A DNA stretch of 64,000 bases, taken from CAWIUB01 sp963839175. Lineage in GTDB: Bacteria; Actinomycetota; Actinomycetes; Mycobacteriales; Jatrophihabitantaceae. The notes beneath the pieces are model-generated. The model ran no database searches and was not told the DNA's origin. It saw only the letters and a program-made list of their open reading frames with translations. The position numbers and the translations under genes are program-made. The stretch covers positions 186,001 through 250,000 of the forward strand of contig CAWIUB010000030.1 in NCBI GenBank assembly GCA_963839175.1. Reading direction: 5' to 3'. Of this stretch, positions 28,196-36,438 are shown piece by piece. Every line of letters begins with the position of its first letter. The first letter of the stretch is position 1.

Positions 28196-28750
28196 ATGAC
28201 CACCGCCCCCTCGACCGTCGCGATCCCCGGCTACCTGGCCGGCACCTGGAAGGCCGACCCGGCGAACTCTCAGATCGCCTTCTCCGTCCGTCAACTCATG
28301 GTCACCAAGGTGCGCGGCCAGTTCACGAGCTACGACGTCACGATCGTCACGAGCGAGGACCCGCTCGGCTCGTCGCTTGTCGCGACCATCGACCTCGCGT
28401 CCGTCGACACCGGTAACGAGAAGCGTGACGACCACATCCGGTCCGCCACCTTCCTCGAGGTCGCGAAGCACCCGACGGTCAATTACCGCTCCACTAGCAT
28501 CCGCCAGGCCGACGAAGGCTGGGTCATCGACGGTGAACTGATCTTGCACGGCGTGACCCGGCCGGTGCCACTCGCCGTCGCGGTGAACCGGTTCGGCCCA
28601 GGCCCTAACGGCGGGCAGCGGGCGGCCTTCTCCGCGACCGCGCAGATCAACCGCGGCGACTTCGGCATCGACCGATGGACCGGTGGGGGCGCCGTGGTCA
28701 GCGACAAGGTCTCGATCGGCCTCGAGATCGAGGCCGTCCTCCAGAAGTGA
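28196..28750 (+). CDS. YceI-family protein
   Basis: A 184-residue lipocalin-like protein of the YceI family, which binds polyisoprenoid or amphiphilic molecules. Visible family blocks: AGTWKADPANSQIAFSVRQL, VDTGNEKRDDHIRSATFLEV and ELILHGVTRPVPLAVAV. No signal peptide is present, so it is predicted cytoplasmic. ATG 28196 has GGAGGA 5 bp upstream; the same spacing pattern precedes the MFS gene, which supports co-expression. Confidence 0.92.
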   Translation: MTTAPSTVAIPGYLAGTWKADPANSQIAFSVRQLMVTKVRGQFTSYDVTIVTSEDPLGSSLVATIDLASVDTGNEKRDDHIRSATFLEVAKHPTVNYRSTSIRQADEGWVIDGELILHGVTRPVPLAVAVNRFGPGPNGGQRAAFSATAQINRGDFGIDRWTGGGAVVSDKVSIGLEIEAVLQK

Positions 28751-28846
28751 ACCGACTTGGACGGGCTGCCGCACACCGGCAGCCAAGTCCCCGCTGTGAG
28801 CAACCATGACCACCCCGAAGGTCAACTCCACCCGAGGAGAAACCTC

Positions 28847-29281
28847 ATGTCAGCAACCCAGATAGCCAGCAACAAAGCAGCGCTCAAACGCTTCGATGAC
28901 GCGGTCAACAGCGGCGATGCGGAGCTCATCTCGAAAACGATCGACGAGGTCTTCGACCCGGACGTGCGGATCGGCACCCCATTACCGGTTGATGCGACTG
29001 GCGCGCAAGCGCTCAAGCAGGTGTGGGCGACTCTCCTTCGGGCGTACCCCGACCTTCACGTCACGGTCGAGGACCTGATCGCCGAGGGAGACGAGCTCGT
29101 CGCCAGGAACACGGTCACTGGGTCCCACCTCGGTGAATACATGGGCGTCCCACCAACCGGCAAATCCGTCACGTACAACGAGATCTTCATCGTCCGCTTC
29201 GTCAACGGCCGAATCGCCGAGACCTGGGGGGTCGTCGACGTCCTCGCGCAGATGAAACAGCTCGGCGTGATTCAGGCCTAA
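28847..29281 (+). CDS. SnoaL-like / ester cyclase family protein
   Basis: A 144-residue NTF2-fold protein. AALKRFDDAVNSGDAELISK, DLHVTVEDLIAEGDELVARN and GVPPTGKSVTYNEIFIVRF followed by GRIAETWGVVD are characteristic of SnoaL-like polyketide cyclase relatives. Most such proteins outside antibiotic clusters have unknown substrates. ATG 28847 has GAGGAGA 9 bp upstream. It lies 96 bp after YceI on the same strand. Confidence 0.88.
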   Translation: MSATQIASNKAALKRFDDAVNSGDAELISKTIDEVFDPDVRIGTPLPVDATGAQALKQVWATLLRAYPDLHVTVEDLIAEGDELVARNTVTGSHLGEYMGVPPTGKSVTYNEIFIVRFVNGRIAETWGVVDVLAQMKQLGVIQA

Positions 29282-29380
29282 CGAGGCCACATCCACCCGA
29301 TCCGCACATCGAGACCATCCGCTCAATCTAGTCCGCGCATCGCCGGATTCGGGCGGGGCGTATTTGGCGGCGGCTGAGCG

Positions 29381-29626
29381 TCAGGACTTGCGGTGCGCGG
29401 CCGCGGCCAGTAGCTCGCGGCGCCGGGCGGCAATACTCTGCCCATCAGGCAGCAGCTCGCCGGTGTCCTCGAAGAGCACCACGCCGTTGCAGAGCAGGCT
29501 CCAGCCTTGCTCCGGGTGGGCGACGAGGACGTGCGCAGCGTCGCGGTCAGGCGCATCCGCCGATGGGCATGGCGGATTGTGCTGGCAGGTGCGCGCCGCG
29601 GCTGCCGATGGTGCTTCGGTGATCAT
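29381..29626 (-). CDS. Small DUF5999-like protein
   Basis: An 81-residue protein with the conserved-looking core RTCQHNPPCPSADAPDRDAA then HPEQGWSLLCNGVVLFEDTG and ELLPDGQSI. I recall this as a family of small actinobacterial proteins (DUF5999) with CxHxPPC at the front and one further Cys in SLLCNG, so a metal or redox role is conceivable. Start ATG 29626 is where similarity begins; the longer frame from 29713 adds a basic tail. Function unknown. Confidence 0.75.
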   Translation of the reverse strand: MITEAPSAAAARTCQHNPPCPSADAPDRDAAHVLVAHPEQGWSLLCNGVVLFEDTGELLPDGQSIAARRRELLAAAAHRKS

Positions 29627-29838
29627 CTGGGTGGTTCCCCGTAATCGCTTGCGGTTAGGTTGCGACACAAGTGTGCTCCGCGTTTGCCGAATCTTCCACC
29701 CACGACGCGCCAAGATTCGACTAGTTTTTCTTCGCGAATCGGAATATATCAGGCGGAATTGTTGTCGCGCACGACATAATCTCCGATCGGCGCAGCGGAA
29801 ATCGTTGTTGCGGCGCTGGCCTCGCGCTCACACGGACA

Positions 29839-30309
29839 CTACGAGCGGCCCAGGCGGTCCTGGGCGTCGTGCAGCGCCGGCGCTTGTGGCAGCCAGTCGG
29901 CGAGCACCGCCGGGTATCCGGCGGCCGTCGCCGCCTCAACGACCTCGGCGTCGTCGTCGATGAAGGCCGCGATCGAGCGAGGGGCGAGTCGGGCGAGGGC
30001 CGACAGCTTGTAGAACCGTGCCGGACGGCGGTCGCCGTCGCCGCGCATATGCACCTCGGCACCGGGCAAGTCGTGCGACTGTAGCCAGCTCTCGGTGGTG
30101 CTGCGCAGCCAGTTCGGGCGGCCGGTGAGCCAGACAATCTCGTGGTGCCGGGCCAGGTCGGCGGCAAGCGCCAAGCCATCCGGCAACGGCGGATCGTCCT
30201 TCGCCGCGAGGAAGAAGGTCGTCCAGTTCTTCGGACGCCGCTCGATGTGGTGCAACCGGTGACGGACGTCAGCGACGACACCGTCGACGTCGAACACGGC
30301 GATGCTCAC
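29839..30309 (-). CDS. HAD-superfamily phosphatase-like protein
   Basis: A 156-residue protein with the HAD nucleophile motif FDVDGV (Asp7 and Asp9), motif II WLTGRP and an acidic motif IV FIDDDAEVVEAA. There is no large cap domain. The pattern fits the small HAD proteins related to the phosphatase domain of polynucleotide kinase, or nucleotidases. The substrate is unknown. It is transcribed divergently from guaB1. Confidence 0.85.
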   Translation of the reverse strand: MSIAVFDVDGVVADVRHRLHHIERRPKNWTTFFLAAKDDPPLPDGLALAADLARHHEIVWLTGRPNWLRSTTESWLQSHDLPGAEVHMRGDGDRRPARFYKLSALARLAPRSIAAFIDDDAEVVEAATAAGYPAVLADWLPQAPALHDAQDRLGRS

Positions 30310-30344
30310 CCGGCGAACGGTACCGACCCACTTCTGCGCACCTC

Positions 30345-30408
30345 GGGAGTATCCGAGTCACGGCCTGGATCACATACTCCCGACGTCGAGAGGTCTATAC
30401 GATGACTC
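30345..30408 (+). promoter_or_regulatory. guaB1 promoter region with inverted repeat and leaderless -10
   Basis: TATACGAT at 30396-30403 is a strong -10-like element only 5-8 bp before the GTG start at 30409, which predicts transcription starting at or next to the start codon, i.e. a leaderless mRNA. Upstream, GGGAGTAT (30345-30352) and ATACTCCC (30374-30381) are perfect 8-bp inverted arms 21 bp apart, a candidate operator covering the -35 region. Confidence 0.55.
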
Positions 30409-31842
30409 GTGCGCTTCATCGACCCGATCCCGCCGTTCGAGCTCACTTACGACGACGTGTTCATGGTGCCCGCCCGCTCGGACGTGGGCTCGCGGTTCGA
30501 CGTCGACCTGTCCACATCTGACGGCACCGGCACAACGATCCCGATCGTGGTCGCCAACATGACTGCGGTGGCCGGCCGGCGGATGGCCGAGACGGTGGCT
30601 CGGCGGGGCGGCATCGCGATCCTGCCGCAGGACATCCCGGTCGAGGTGGTCGCCGAGGTGGTCTCCTGGGTGAAGTCGCGTCATCTGGTGTACGAGACCC
30701 CGTTGACGCTGTCCCGGCACAGCACGGTCGGCGACGCGCTGGCGCTGTTGCCGAAACGGGCGACGGGTGCCGTCATAGTCGTGCACGAGGACAAGCCGGT
30801 GGGTGTGGTGACCGACGCCGACTGCGTGGGCGTGGACCGCTTCGCGCAGCTGCACCAGGTGATGTCGAGTCCGGTGCTCACCGTGCCGGACACGGTCGAC
30901 GCGCGTGGTGTGTTTGAGTTGCTCGACGACTCGCACCGCCGACTGGCAGCGGTGATCGACGACCGCGGCCGGCTGGTCGGCGTGCTATCGAGGACTGCAG
31001 CGCTGCGGTCGGCGCTGTACGAGCCGGCGCTCGACGCGAACGGGCGGCTGCGCGTCGGCGCCGCCCTCGGCGTGAACGGCGACGTCGGCGGCAAGGCGGC
31101 GGCGCTGCTTGCGGCGGGCGTGGACGTGCTCGTCGTCGACACCGCGCACGGGCACCAGCAGCGGATGCTCGATGCGCTCACCGAGGTCCGCAAGCAATCT
31201 CCGCGGGTGCCCGTCGTTGCGGGCAACGTGGTCTCGGCGGACGGGGTCCGCGACCTGGTCGCGGCCGGCGCGGACATCGTCAAGGTCGGCGTGGGCCCGG
31301 GCGCGATGTGCACCACCCGGATGATGACCGGGGTCGGCCGTCCGCAGTTCTCCGCCGTCCTGGAGTGTGCCGCCGCCGCCCGGGACATCGGCAAGCACGT
31401 GTGGGCCGACGGGGGAGTGCGCCACCCGCGTGACGTCGCGCTCGCCCTGGCCGCTGGTGCGTCGACGGTCATGATCGGGTCGTGGTTCGCCGGCACCCAC
31501 GAGTCCCCCGGCGACCTGCAGCGGGCTCCGGACGGCCGGCTGTACAAGGAGAGCTTCGGCATGGCCTCGGCCCGCGCCGTGGCGAGTCGCACCACGGGCG
31601 AGGGGGCGTTCGACCGGGCCCGCAAGGCGTTGTTCGAGGAGGGCATCTCGACCGGACGCATGTACCTCGATCCGGCTCGGCCGGGCGTCGAGGACCTGAT
31701 CGACTTCATCGTGGCGGGGGTGCGTTCGTCCTGCGCGTACGCCGGCGCCGCCGACCTGGAGCGGTTCGCCGAGCGTGCTCGGGTGGGCATCCAGAGCACG
31801 TCCGGCTACGCCGAGGGACGCCCCCTCTACAGCAGTTGGTAG
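30409..31842 (+). CDS. guaB1: GuaB1-family IMP dehydrogenase-related protein (probable GMP reductase)
   Basis: A 477-residue TIM-barrel enzyme with two CBS domains inserted at about residues 95-200 (VMSSPVLTVPDTVDARGVFE). The catalytic loop GPGAMCTTRMMTG holds Cys301, and DIVKVGVGPG precedes it. The C-terminal flap region is KESFGMASARAVASR. This subgroup (GuaB1) differs from true IMP dehydrogenase; the mycobacterial enzyme has been reported to act as a GMP reductase, converting GMP to IMP in purine salvage. Leaderless GTG start (see promoter). Confidence 0.9.
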   Translation: MRFIDPIPPFELTYDDVFMVPARSDVGSRFDVDLSTSDGTGTTIPIVVANMTAVAGRRMAETVARRGGIAILPQDIPVEVVAEVVSWVKSRHLVYETPLTLSRHSTVGDALALLPKRATGAVIVVHEDKPVGVVTDADCVGVDRFAQLHQVMSSPVLTVPDTVDARGVFELLDDSHRRLAAVIDDRGRLVGVLSRTAALRSALYEPALDANGRLRVGAALGVNGDVGGKAAALLAAGVDVLVVDTAHGHQQRMLDALTEVRKQSPRVPVVAGNVVSADGVRDLVAAGADIVKVGVGPGAMCTTRMMTGVGRPQFSAVLECAAAARDIGKHVWADGGVRHPRDVALALAAGASTVMIGSWFAGTHESPGDLQRAPDGRLYKESFGMASARAVASRTTGEGAFDRARKALFEEGISTGRMYLDPARPGVEDLIDFIVAGVRSSCAYAGAADLERFAERARVGIQSTSGYAEGRPLYSSW

Positions 31843-31855
31843 TAGGCTGAGCACC

Positions 31856-31894
31856 ATGATCCGCCGCAGCGTGCAGTGGTGGCCGTCCGCATAG
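31856..31894 (+). CDS. Trp leader peptide
   Basis: A 12-codon ORF reading MIRRSVQWWPSA and ending in TAG. The two adjacent Trp codons (31877-31882) are strongly unexpected by chance and lie at the edge of a set of mutually exclusive hairpins upstream of trpS. That is the layout of a ribosome-mediated transcription attenuator: scarcity of charged tRNA-Trp stalls the ribosome here. The equivalent in Streptomyces coelicolor controls an auxiliary tryptophanyl-tRNA synthetase. Confidence 0.85.
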   Translation: MIRRSVQWWPSA

Positions 31895-31951
31895 GACGGC
31901 AATCTCGCGCTGCACATCCCACCCTCGCGGCCGTCCTCGTCGGGAAGGCCG
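31881..31951 (+). promoter_or_regulatory. Trp attenuator: alternative hairpins upstream of trpS
   Basis: Four segments are visible. Segment 1 GCCGTCC (31882-31888, starting within the second Trp codon) and segment 2 GGACGGC (31894-31900) pair perfectly. Segment 2 can instead pair with segment 3 GCCGTCC (31930-31936). Segment 3, as CGGCC (31928-31932), can pair with segment 4 GGCCG (31947-31951) to form a terminator-like hairpin. GTGCAG (31871-31876) and CTGCAC (31910-31915) add a further stem. A ribosome stalled on the Trp codons would block segment 1, free 2 to pair with 3, and prevent 3:4. There is no strong U-run after 3:4. Confidence 0.75.
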
Positions 31952-32006
31952 TTACTCGTGTGCACTCCTGGCGTTGATGCCGCCTCGGCGATTCCTGGAG
32001 CCTCAC

Positions 32007-33020
32007 ATGTCCACTCGCGTACTGACCGGCGACCGGCCGACGGGCGCCCTGCACCTCGGCCACCACTTCGGCACCCTGGCGAACCGGGTCCGGCTGCAGA
32101 GCAACGGTTATGACGTCTTCGTCGTCGTGGCCGACTATCAGGTGATCGCCGACCGCGATCATCCCGGCGACATTCGCGCGACCGTCCTGGATCTCGTCCT
32201 TGACTACGTCGCGTCCGGGCTGGATCCGGAGGGCAGCACGATCTTCGCGCACAGCGCCGTCCCGGCGCTGCACCAGCTGATGGTGCCGTTCCTGTCGCTG
32301 GTCGGGATGGGGGAGCTGTCCCGCAATCCCACGGTCAAGGACGAGATCCGGCTGGCCGGCCGCTCGACGGTCAGCGGCCTGATGATGACGTATCCGGTCC
32401 ACCAGGCCGCGGACATCCTGTTCTGCAAGGCAGATCTCGTTCCGGTTGGCCGCGACCAGCTCCCGCACCTGGAGCTGACCCGGTCGGTCGCCCGCCGGTT
32501 CAATGAGCGCTACGGCGCTGTGTTCCCGGTGCCCGAGGCGATGCTCGGTGAGGTGCCGATCTTGCTCGGCCTGGACGGCCGGAAGATGAGCAAGAGCCTG
32601 CACAACGGCATCGCGCTGCGAGACGGCCCGGACGACGTGGCGGCAAAGGTTCGCGCGGCCCGCACCGACTCCGAGCGGCACATCACGTTCGAGCCCGATC
32701 GGCGTCCGGAGGTGGCCAACCTGCTCACTCTTGCCAGCCTGTGCAGCGGCGACCCACCGGCGTCGATCGCGGCGCAGATCGGCAATGGAGGGGCGGCTGC
32801 GTTGAAGGAGGCCCTGATCGCCGCGGTGACCGGATTCCTGCGGCCGATGCAGGAGCGGCGAGCGACGGTCAGCCGGGTGGACGCAGAGCGCATCCTGCAG
32901 GCTGGCGCCACCGCCGCAACCGACATCGCCGACGCGACGCTGGGCGAGGTGCGCACCGCGATGGGGATGAACTATGCCGAGTTGACGCCCGCCCCGGTGC
33001 TTGCGAGTATGAGCATGTGA
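32007..33020 (+). CDS. trpS: Tryptophanyl-tRNA synthetase
   Basis: A 337-residue class I synthetase that charges tRNA-Trp. The HIGH motif is HLGH (residues 16-19, in GALHLGHHFGTL) and the KMSKS loop is exact at 193-197 (GRKMSKSLHNG). ATG 32007 has CTGGAGC 10 bp upstream; the open frame from 31974 is too long for similarity. An attenuator precedes it, so it is likely induced by Trp limitation or by a synthetase inhibitor. Such inducible copies are often auxiliary enzymes resistant to indolmycin-type inhibitors; whether another trpS exists elsewhere in the genome cannot be seen. Confidence 0.95.
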   Translation: MSTRVLTGDRPTGALHLGHHFGTLANRVRLQSNGYDVFVVVADYQVIADRDHPGDIRATVLDLVLDYVASGLDPEGSTIFAHSAVPALHQLMVPFLSLVGMGELSRNPTVKDEIRLAGRSTVSGLMMTYPVHQAADILFCKADLVPVGRDQLPHLELTRSVARRFNERYGAVFPVPEAMLGEVPILLGLDGRKMSKSLHNGIALRDGPDDVAAKVRAARTDSERHITFEPDRRPEVANLLTLASLCSGDPPASIAAQIGNGGAAALKEALIAAVTGFLRPMQERRATVSRVDAERILQAGATAATDIADATLGEVRTAMGMNYAELTPAPVLASMSM

Positions 33021-33367
33021 GCAGTCGTTCAGATATTGCAGTGCGGGCGGCCGAGCCGGCCGACGGCGACATCGACGACGCCGCCGACGTCTTCGGCCTG
33101 CTGTCCGACCCGGGACGGCTGCGGCTGCTGGCAGCCTTACGGACCGGGGAGGCGAGCGTAGGGCATCTGGCCGAACTGGCCGGGCTCAGCGAGTCCGCGA
33201 CCTCGCACGCGTTGCGGCTGCTGCGCGCACACCGCGTCGTACAGGTTAGACGAACCGGGCGCATGGCGTTCTACCGGCTGGCCGACAGCCATGTTCAGGT
33301 GCTGCTCGACACTGCGTTCGCGCACGCCGGGCACAGCACGATCGTCCATCCGGAGCGGACGGGATGA
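33017..33367 (+). CDS. ArsR/SmtB-family metal-responsive regulator
   Basis: A 116-residue winged-helix repressor. Core features: VFGLLSDPGRLRLLAALRTG, then LAELAGLSESATSHALRLLR (recognition helix) and GRMAFYRLADSHVQVLL. The C-terminal DSHVQVLLDTAFAHAGHS holds Asp and His residues positioned like an alpha5 metal site (D-x-H...H-x2-H), fitting zinc or cobalt sensing. GTG 33017 overlaps the trpS stop, and its own stop overlaps the CDF transporter, so the pair forms one unit. Confidence 0.92.
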   Translation: MSSRSDIAVRAAEPADGDIDDAADVFGLLSDPGRLRLLAALRTGEASVGHLAELAGLSESATSHALRLLRAHRVVQVRRTGRMAFYRLADSHVQVLLDTAFAHAGHSTIVHPERTG

Positions 33368-34293
33368 GTCACGAGCACGGGCACACACACGGGGGAGCAG
33401 CCGACCGGCGCTGGCTGCTCGCGGCCCTCGCCGTCATCGCGGCGTTCATGGCTGGCGAGGTAATCGCGGGCTTGCTGGCCCACTCGCTCGCGTTGGTCAC
33501 CGACGCGGCGCACCTGCTTACCGACGTCGCCGCACTCGTGGTGGCCGTCGCAGCGTCCAAGATCGCCGAACGGCCGGCGCGCGGCGCGTACACCTACGGC
33601 TTCGCGCGCGTCGATGCCCTGGCCGGTCAGGCGAACGGCATCACCCTGCTGCTGCTCGCGGTGTGGTTCGCCGTCGAGGCAGTCCGCCGGCTGGCCAACC
33701 CACCCGACACGTCCGGGGCAGTTATGACGCTGGTGGCGGTGATCGGAATCGCGGTCAACGTGCTGGCCACCGCACTCGCGATGCGAGCCAACCGGTCGAG
33801 CCTGAACGTCCGCGGCGCACTCGCGCACCTGCTCAGCGACCTGTGGGCGTTCTCGGCGACGTTCGCTGCCGGCGTGGCGATCCTCGCGACCGGTTGGACG
33901 CGTGCGGACGCGGTGGCGTCGCTCGTCGTCGCCACGCTGATGGCGTACACCGGTGTCGCACTGGTGCGCGCTGCGGGGCGGGTGTTCCTCGAGGCCGCGC
34001 CCGCCGGCGTCGACCCGCAGCGCATCGGTGCCGAGCTGGCCGACATCGACGGGGTGGCTCAGGTGCACGACCTGCACGTCTGGGACATCGGCACCGCGGA
34101 GTCGGCGTTGTCGGCACACGTGCTGGTCAGGCCGCAGGTCGATTGCCACGACATCGGCGACACCATGCGCCGCACGTTGGCCGCCGATCATCTGATCCGC
34201 CACGTGACGCTGCAGGTGGACCACGTGCCGGTCACGAGCGAGGCCGACGAGCACTGCGCCCACGCCCACGGACCCGTCCACACCACCTCGTAG
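33364..34293 (+). CDS. Cation diffusion facilitator (Zn/Co efflux)
   Basis: A 309-residue CDF transporter with six predicted transmembrane helices and a cytoplasmic C-terminal domain. The metal-site residues lie in HSLALVTDAAHLLTDVAALV (TM2) and RGALAHLLSDLWAFSATF (TM5). The N-terminus (SHEHGHTHGG) and C-terminus (HCAHAHGPVH) are His-rich. The ATG overlaps the ArsR stop by 4 bp, so expression is likely controlled by that repressor. Zn or Co is inferred from the family. Confidence 0.93.
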   Translation: MSHEHGHTHGGAADRRWLLAALAVIAAFMAGEVIAGLLAHSLALVTDAAHLLTDVAALVVAVAASKIAERPARGAYTYGFARVDALAGQANGITLLLLAVWFAVEAVRRLANPPDTSGAVMTLVAVIGIAVNVLATALAMRANRSSLNVRGALAHLLSDLWAFSATFAAGVAILATGWTRADAVASLVVATLMAYTGVALVRAAGRVFLEAAPAGVDPQRIGAELADIDGVAQVHDLHVWDIGTAESALSAHVLVRPQVDCHDIGDTMRRTLAADHLIRHVTLQVDHVPVTSEADEHCAHAHGPVHTTS

Positions 34294-34308
34294 GAATCGC
34301 CCCCCGCC

Positions 34309-35712
34309 ATGCTCCTCCCGATGTCGCCGACGGACTCGCTGTTCCTGATGCTCGAGTCTCGTGAACACCCCATGCACGTTGGCGTCCTGCAGCTGTTCGA
34401 GCCGCCGGACGGCGCCGACGCCTACGACGTCTGCCGCGTGTTCCTGGGCATGTCTTCGGAGGACGACGTGGCACCGCTGTTCCGCAAGCGGGCCCGTCGG
34501 TCCATCAGCTCCGCCGGTCAGTGGGGCTGGGAGGACGACACCCAATTCGACATCGAGCATCACGTGCGGCACAACGCCTTGCCCCGTCCGGGCCGGGTGC
34601 TGGAGTTGCTGGCGCTGTGCTCGCGGCTGCACAGCAGCCTGCTGGACCGGCACCGCCCGCTCTGGGAGACCCACCTGATCGAGGGCCTCGCCGACGGGCG
34701 GCTCGCGGTCTACTCGAAGCTGCACCACTCCGTGATGGACGGCGTCGCCGCCGCGCGCTGGATGCAGCGGGTGCTGTCAGCCGATCCCGACGCCCGGGAG
34801 ATGCCGCCGCCCTGGGCGAATCGGCCAGCCCGCACCGAGGCGGCGCCTGCCACCGGCGAGGAGGAGCGAGGCAACCTGCTCGACGTTCCGGGCGACGTGC
34901 TGCGAGCCGCTCGGGGTCTTGCCAGCGAGGCCGTCGGTTTGCCCGGCGCTCTCGTCCGAACGGTCAACCGCGGCATCCGCGAGCAGGCCACGTCGTTGTC
35001 CTTCTCTGCACCCAAGACGATCTTCAACGTTCCGATCACGGGAGCGCGCCGGTTCGCCGCACAGTCTTGGCCGGTGGAGCGACTGCGCGGAATAGCCAGG
35101 AGCAGCGGCGGCACGCTGAACGACGTGGTGCTGGCGATGTGCTCCGGGGCGCTGCGCCGATACCTGACGAGCCTGGAGGCCCTGCCCGACTCGTCGCTAA
35201 TCGCGATGGTGCCGGTGGCGCTGCGCACCCGCGATCGCCATCGACAGGGCGGCAACGCGATCGGCGCGGTCATGTGCACCCTCGGCACGCACCTGGCCGA
35301 TCCGGCCAATCGGCTGGCCAGCGTCAAGCGGTCCATGGCCGAAGGCAAGGAGGCGCTCTCGGGCATGTCGGCCACGCAGATCCTGGCGATGTCGGCGCTC
35401 GGAATGAGTCCGTTGGCGCTCGAACCGCTCCTACACATCCACGGGATGGCCCGGCCGCCGTTCAATCTGATCATCTCGAACGTGCCGGGCTCGCGCGTAC
35501 CGCTGTACTGGAACGGTGCCCTCCTCGACGGCGTGTACCCGCTGTCCATCCCGGTGGACGGTCAGGCACTGAACATCACCTGCACCAGCTACGCGGAGCA
35601 GATGGCGTTCGGGCTGACCGGGTGCCGGCGCAGCGTGCCGCACCTGCAGCGGCTGCTCGATCACCTCGACCACGAGCTCGGCGATCTGGAGAAGGCCGTC
35701 GGGGTCAGCTGA
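34309..35712 (+). CDS. Wax ester synthase / diacylglycerol acyltransferase (WS/DGAT)
   Basis: A 467-residue acyltransferase starting with the family-typical PMSPTDSLFLMLESREHPMH. The catalytic motif HHSVMDG is intact at about residues 139-145, and FNLIISNVPGSRVPLYWNGA is the conserved C-terminal NVPG block. These enzymes make triacylglycerol or wax esters from acyl-CoA at the membrane face. It begins 15 bp after the CDF gene but has no obvious functional link to it. Confidence 0.92.
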   Translation: MLLPMSPTDSLFLMLESREHPMHVGVLQLFEPPDGADAYDVCRVFLGMSSEDDVAPLFRKRARRSISSAGQWGWEDDTQFDIEHHVRHNALPRPGRVLELLALCSRLHSSLLDRHRPLWETHLIEGLADGRLAVYSKLHHSVMDGVAAARWMQRVLSADPDAREMPPPWANRPARTEAAPATGEEERGNLLDVPGDVLRAARGLASEAVGLPGALVRTVNRGIREQATSLSFSAPKTIFNVPITGARRFAAQSWPVERLRGIARSSGGTLNDVVLAMCSGALRRYLTSLEALPDSSLIAMVPVALRTRDRHRQGGNAIGAVMCTLGTHLADPANRLASVKRSMAEGKEALSGMSATQILAMSALGMSPLALEPLLHIHGMARPPFNLIISNVPGSRVPLYWNGALLDGVYPLSIPVDGQALNITCTSYAEQMAFGLTGCRRSVPHLQRLLDHLDHELGDLEKAVGVS

Positions 35713-35787
35713 CTGCGACCTCGAGTTGGCACGTGACCGGCTGCCGAGCACCCTTGAGCGCATCCACCCGCCGGCGAAAACAAGTTG

Positions 35788-35805
35788 TGAGTGAGTGCTC
35801 ACTCA
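35788..35805 (+). promoter_or_regulatory. TetR-type operator palindrome
   Basis: TGAGTGAG-TG-CTCACTCA is a perfect 8-bp inverted repeat with a 2-bp spacer, 15 bp upstream of the chosen TetR start. TGAGTGAG-type half-sites are common for TetR repressors. Its position implies autoregulation and control of the ABC exporter genes behind it. It also covers the upstream GTG at 35791, which argues against that codon as the start. Confidence 0.75.
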
Positions 35806-35820
35806 GTTACCGTCGAGAGT

Positions 35821-36438
35821 GTGATCGAGGACGTACGAACCGGTCGCGTCAAGCCGTTGCCAGCGGACCAGCGGCGGGCCGCGATCATCGAGGCGACGTT
35901 ACCGCTGCTGCGCGCGCACGGGCGCAGCGTGACGACTCGGCAGATCGCGACTGCAGCTGGCGTCGCCGAGGGGACCATCTTCCGAGTCTTCCCGGACAAG
36001 CACGCGCTGATCGAGGCCGCGCTGGCGACGGTCTTCGACGCCGAACCGCTGCGCCGGGAACTGCGCGCCGTCGATCGCAGCGCGCCGCTGCGGGACCGGG
36101 TTTCTGCCATGGTCACGATCCTGAGCGAGCGGGTCCGCACCGTGTGGCAGCTACTCGCCGCATTGCAATCGACCTCGGGCGAGGCTCATTCCGCACGTCT
36201 GCGAATGATCCCGAAGAACCAAGCGATGGCGGCCGCCATGGAGGACCTGGTCGTGTTGTTCGAGCCCGATCGTGAGCTTCTGGCGTTTCCGCCCGCGACG
36301 ACCGCACGGATGGTGCGCGCCGTGGTCTTCGCCGGCGTGCATCCGATCATCAGTGCCGGCATACCCCTGACCACCGAGGAGATGGTGACGCTGCTGCTGA
36401 ACGGAATCCAGAAGTCACCCCTGAAGTCGCAATGCTGA
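35821..36438 (+). CDS. TetR-family repressor of the ABC exporter
   Basis: A 205-residue regulator. The N-terminal HTH reads RRAAIIEATLPLLRAHGRSV then TTRQIATAAGVAEGTIFRVF at about residues 18-60. The C-terminal ligand domain is not recognisable in sequence. GTG 35821 lies just downstream of the operator; the longer frame from 35791 overlaps it. The stop overlaps the first ABC gene by 7 bp, so the regulator and exporter are one operon. Confidence 0.9.
   Translation: MIEDVRTGRVKPLPADQRRAAIIEATLPLLRAHGRSVTTRQIATAAGVAEGTIFRVFPDKHALIEAALATVFDAEPLRRELRAVDRSAPLRDRVSAMVTILSERVRTVWQLLAALQSTSGEAHSARLRMIPKNQAMAAAMEDLVVLFEPDRELLAFPPATTARMVRAVVFAGVHPIISAGIPLTTEEMVTLLLNGIQKSPLKSQC

Noticed and set aside
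26347..28203. A 618-codon minus-strand open frame opposite the sigma-factor end and the MFS exporter
   Set aside because: Low-complexity Arg/Gly/Gln-rich translation typical of the antisense of high-GC coding DNA; the plus-strand exporter has clear motifs.
34521..36275. A 584-codon plus-strand frame across WS/DGAT and TetR
   Set aside because: It is a shifted frame of two genes with recognisable domains and operators.
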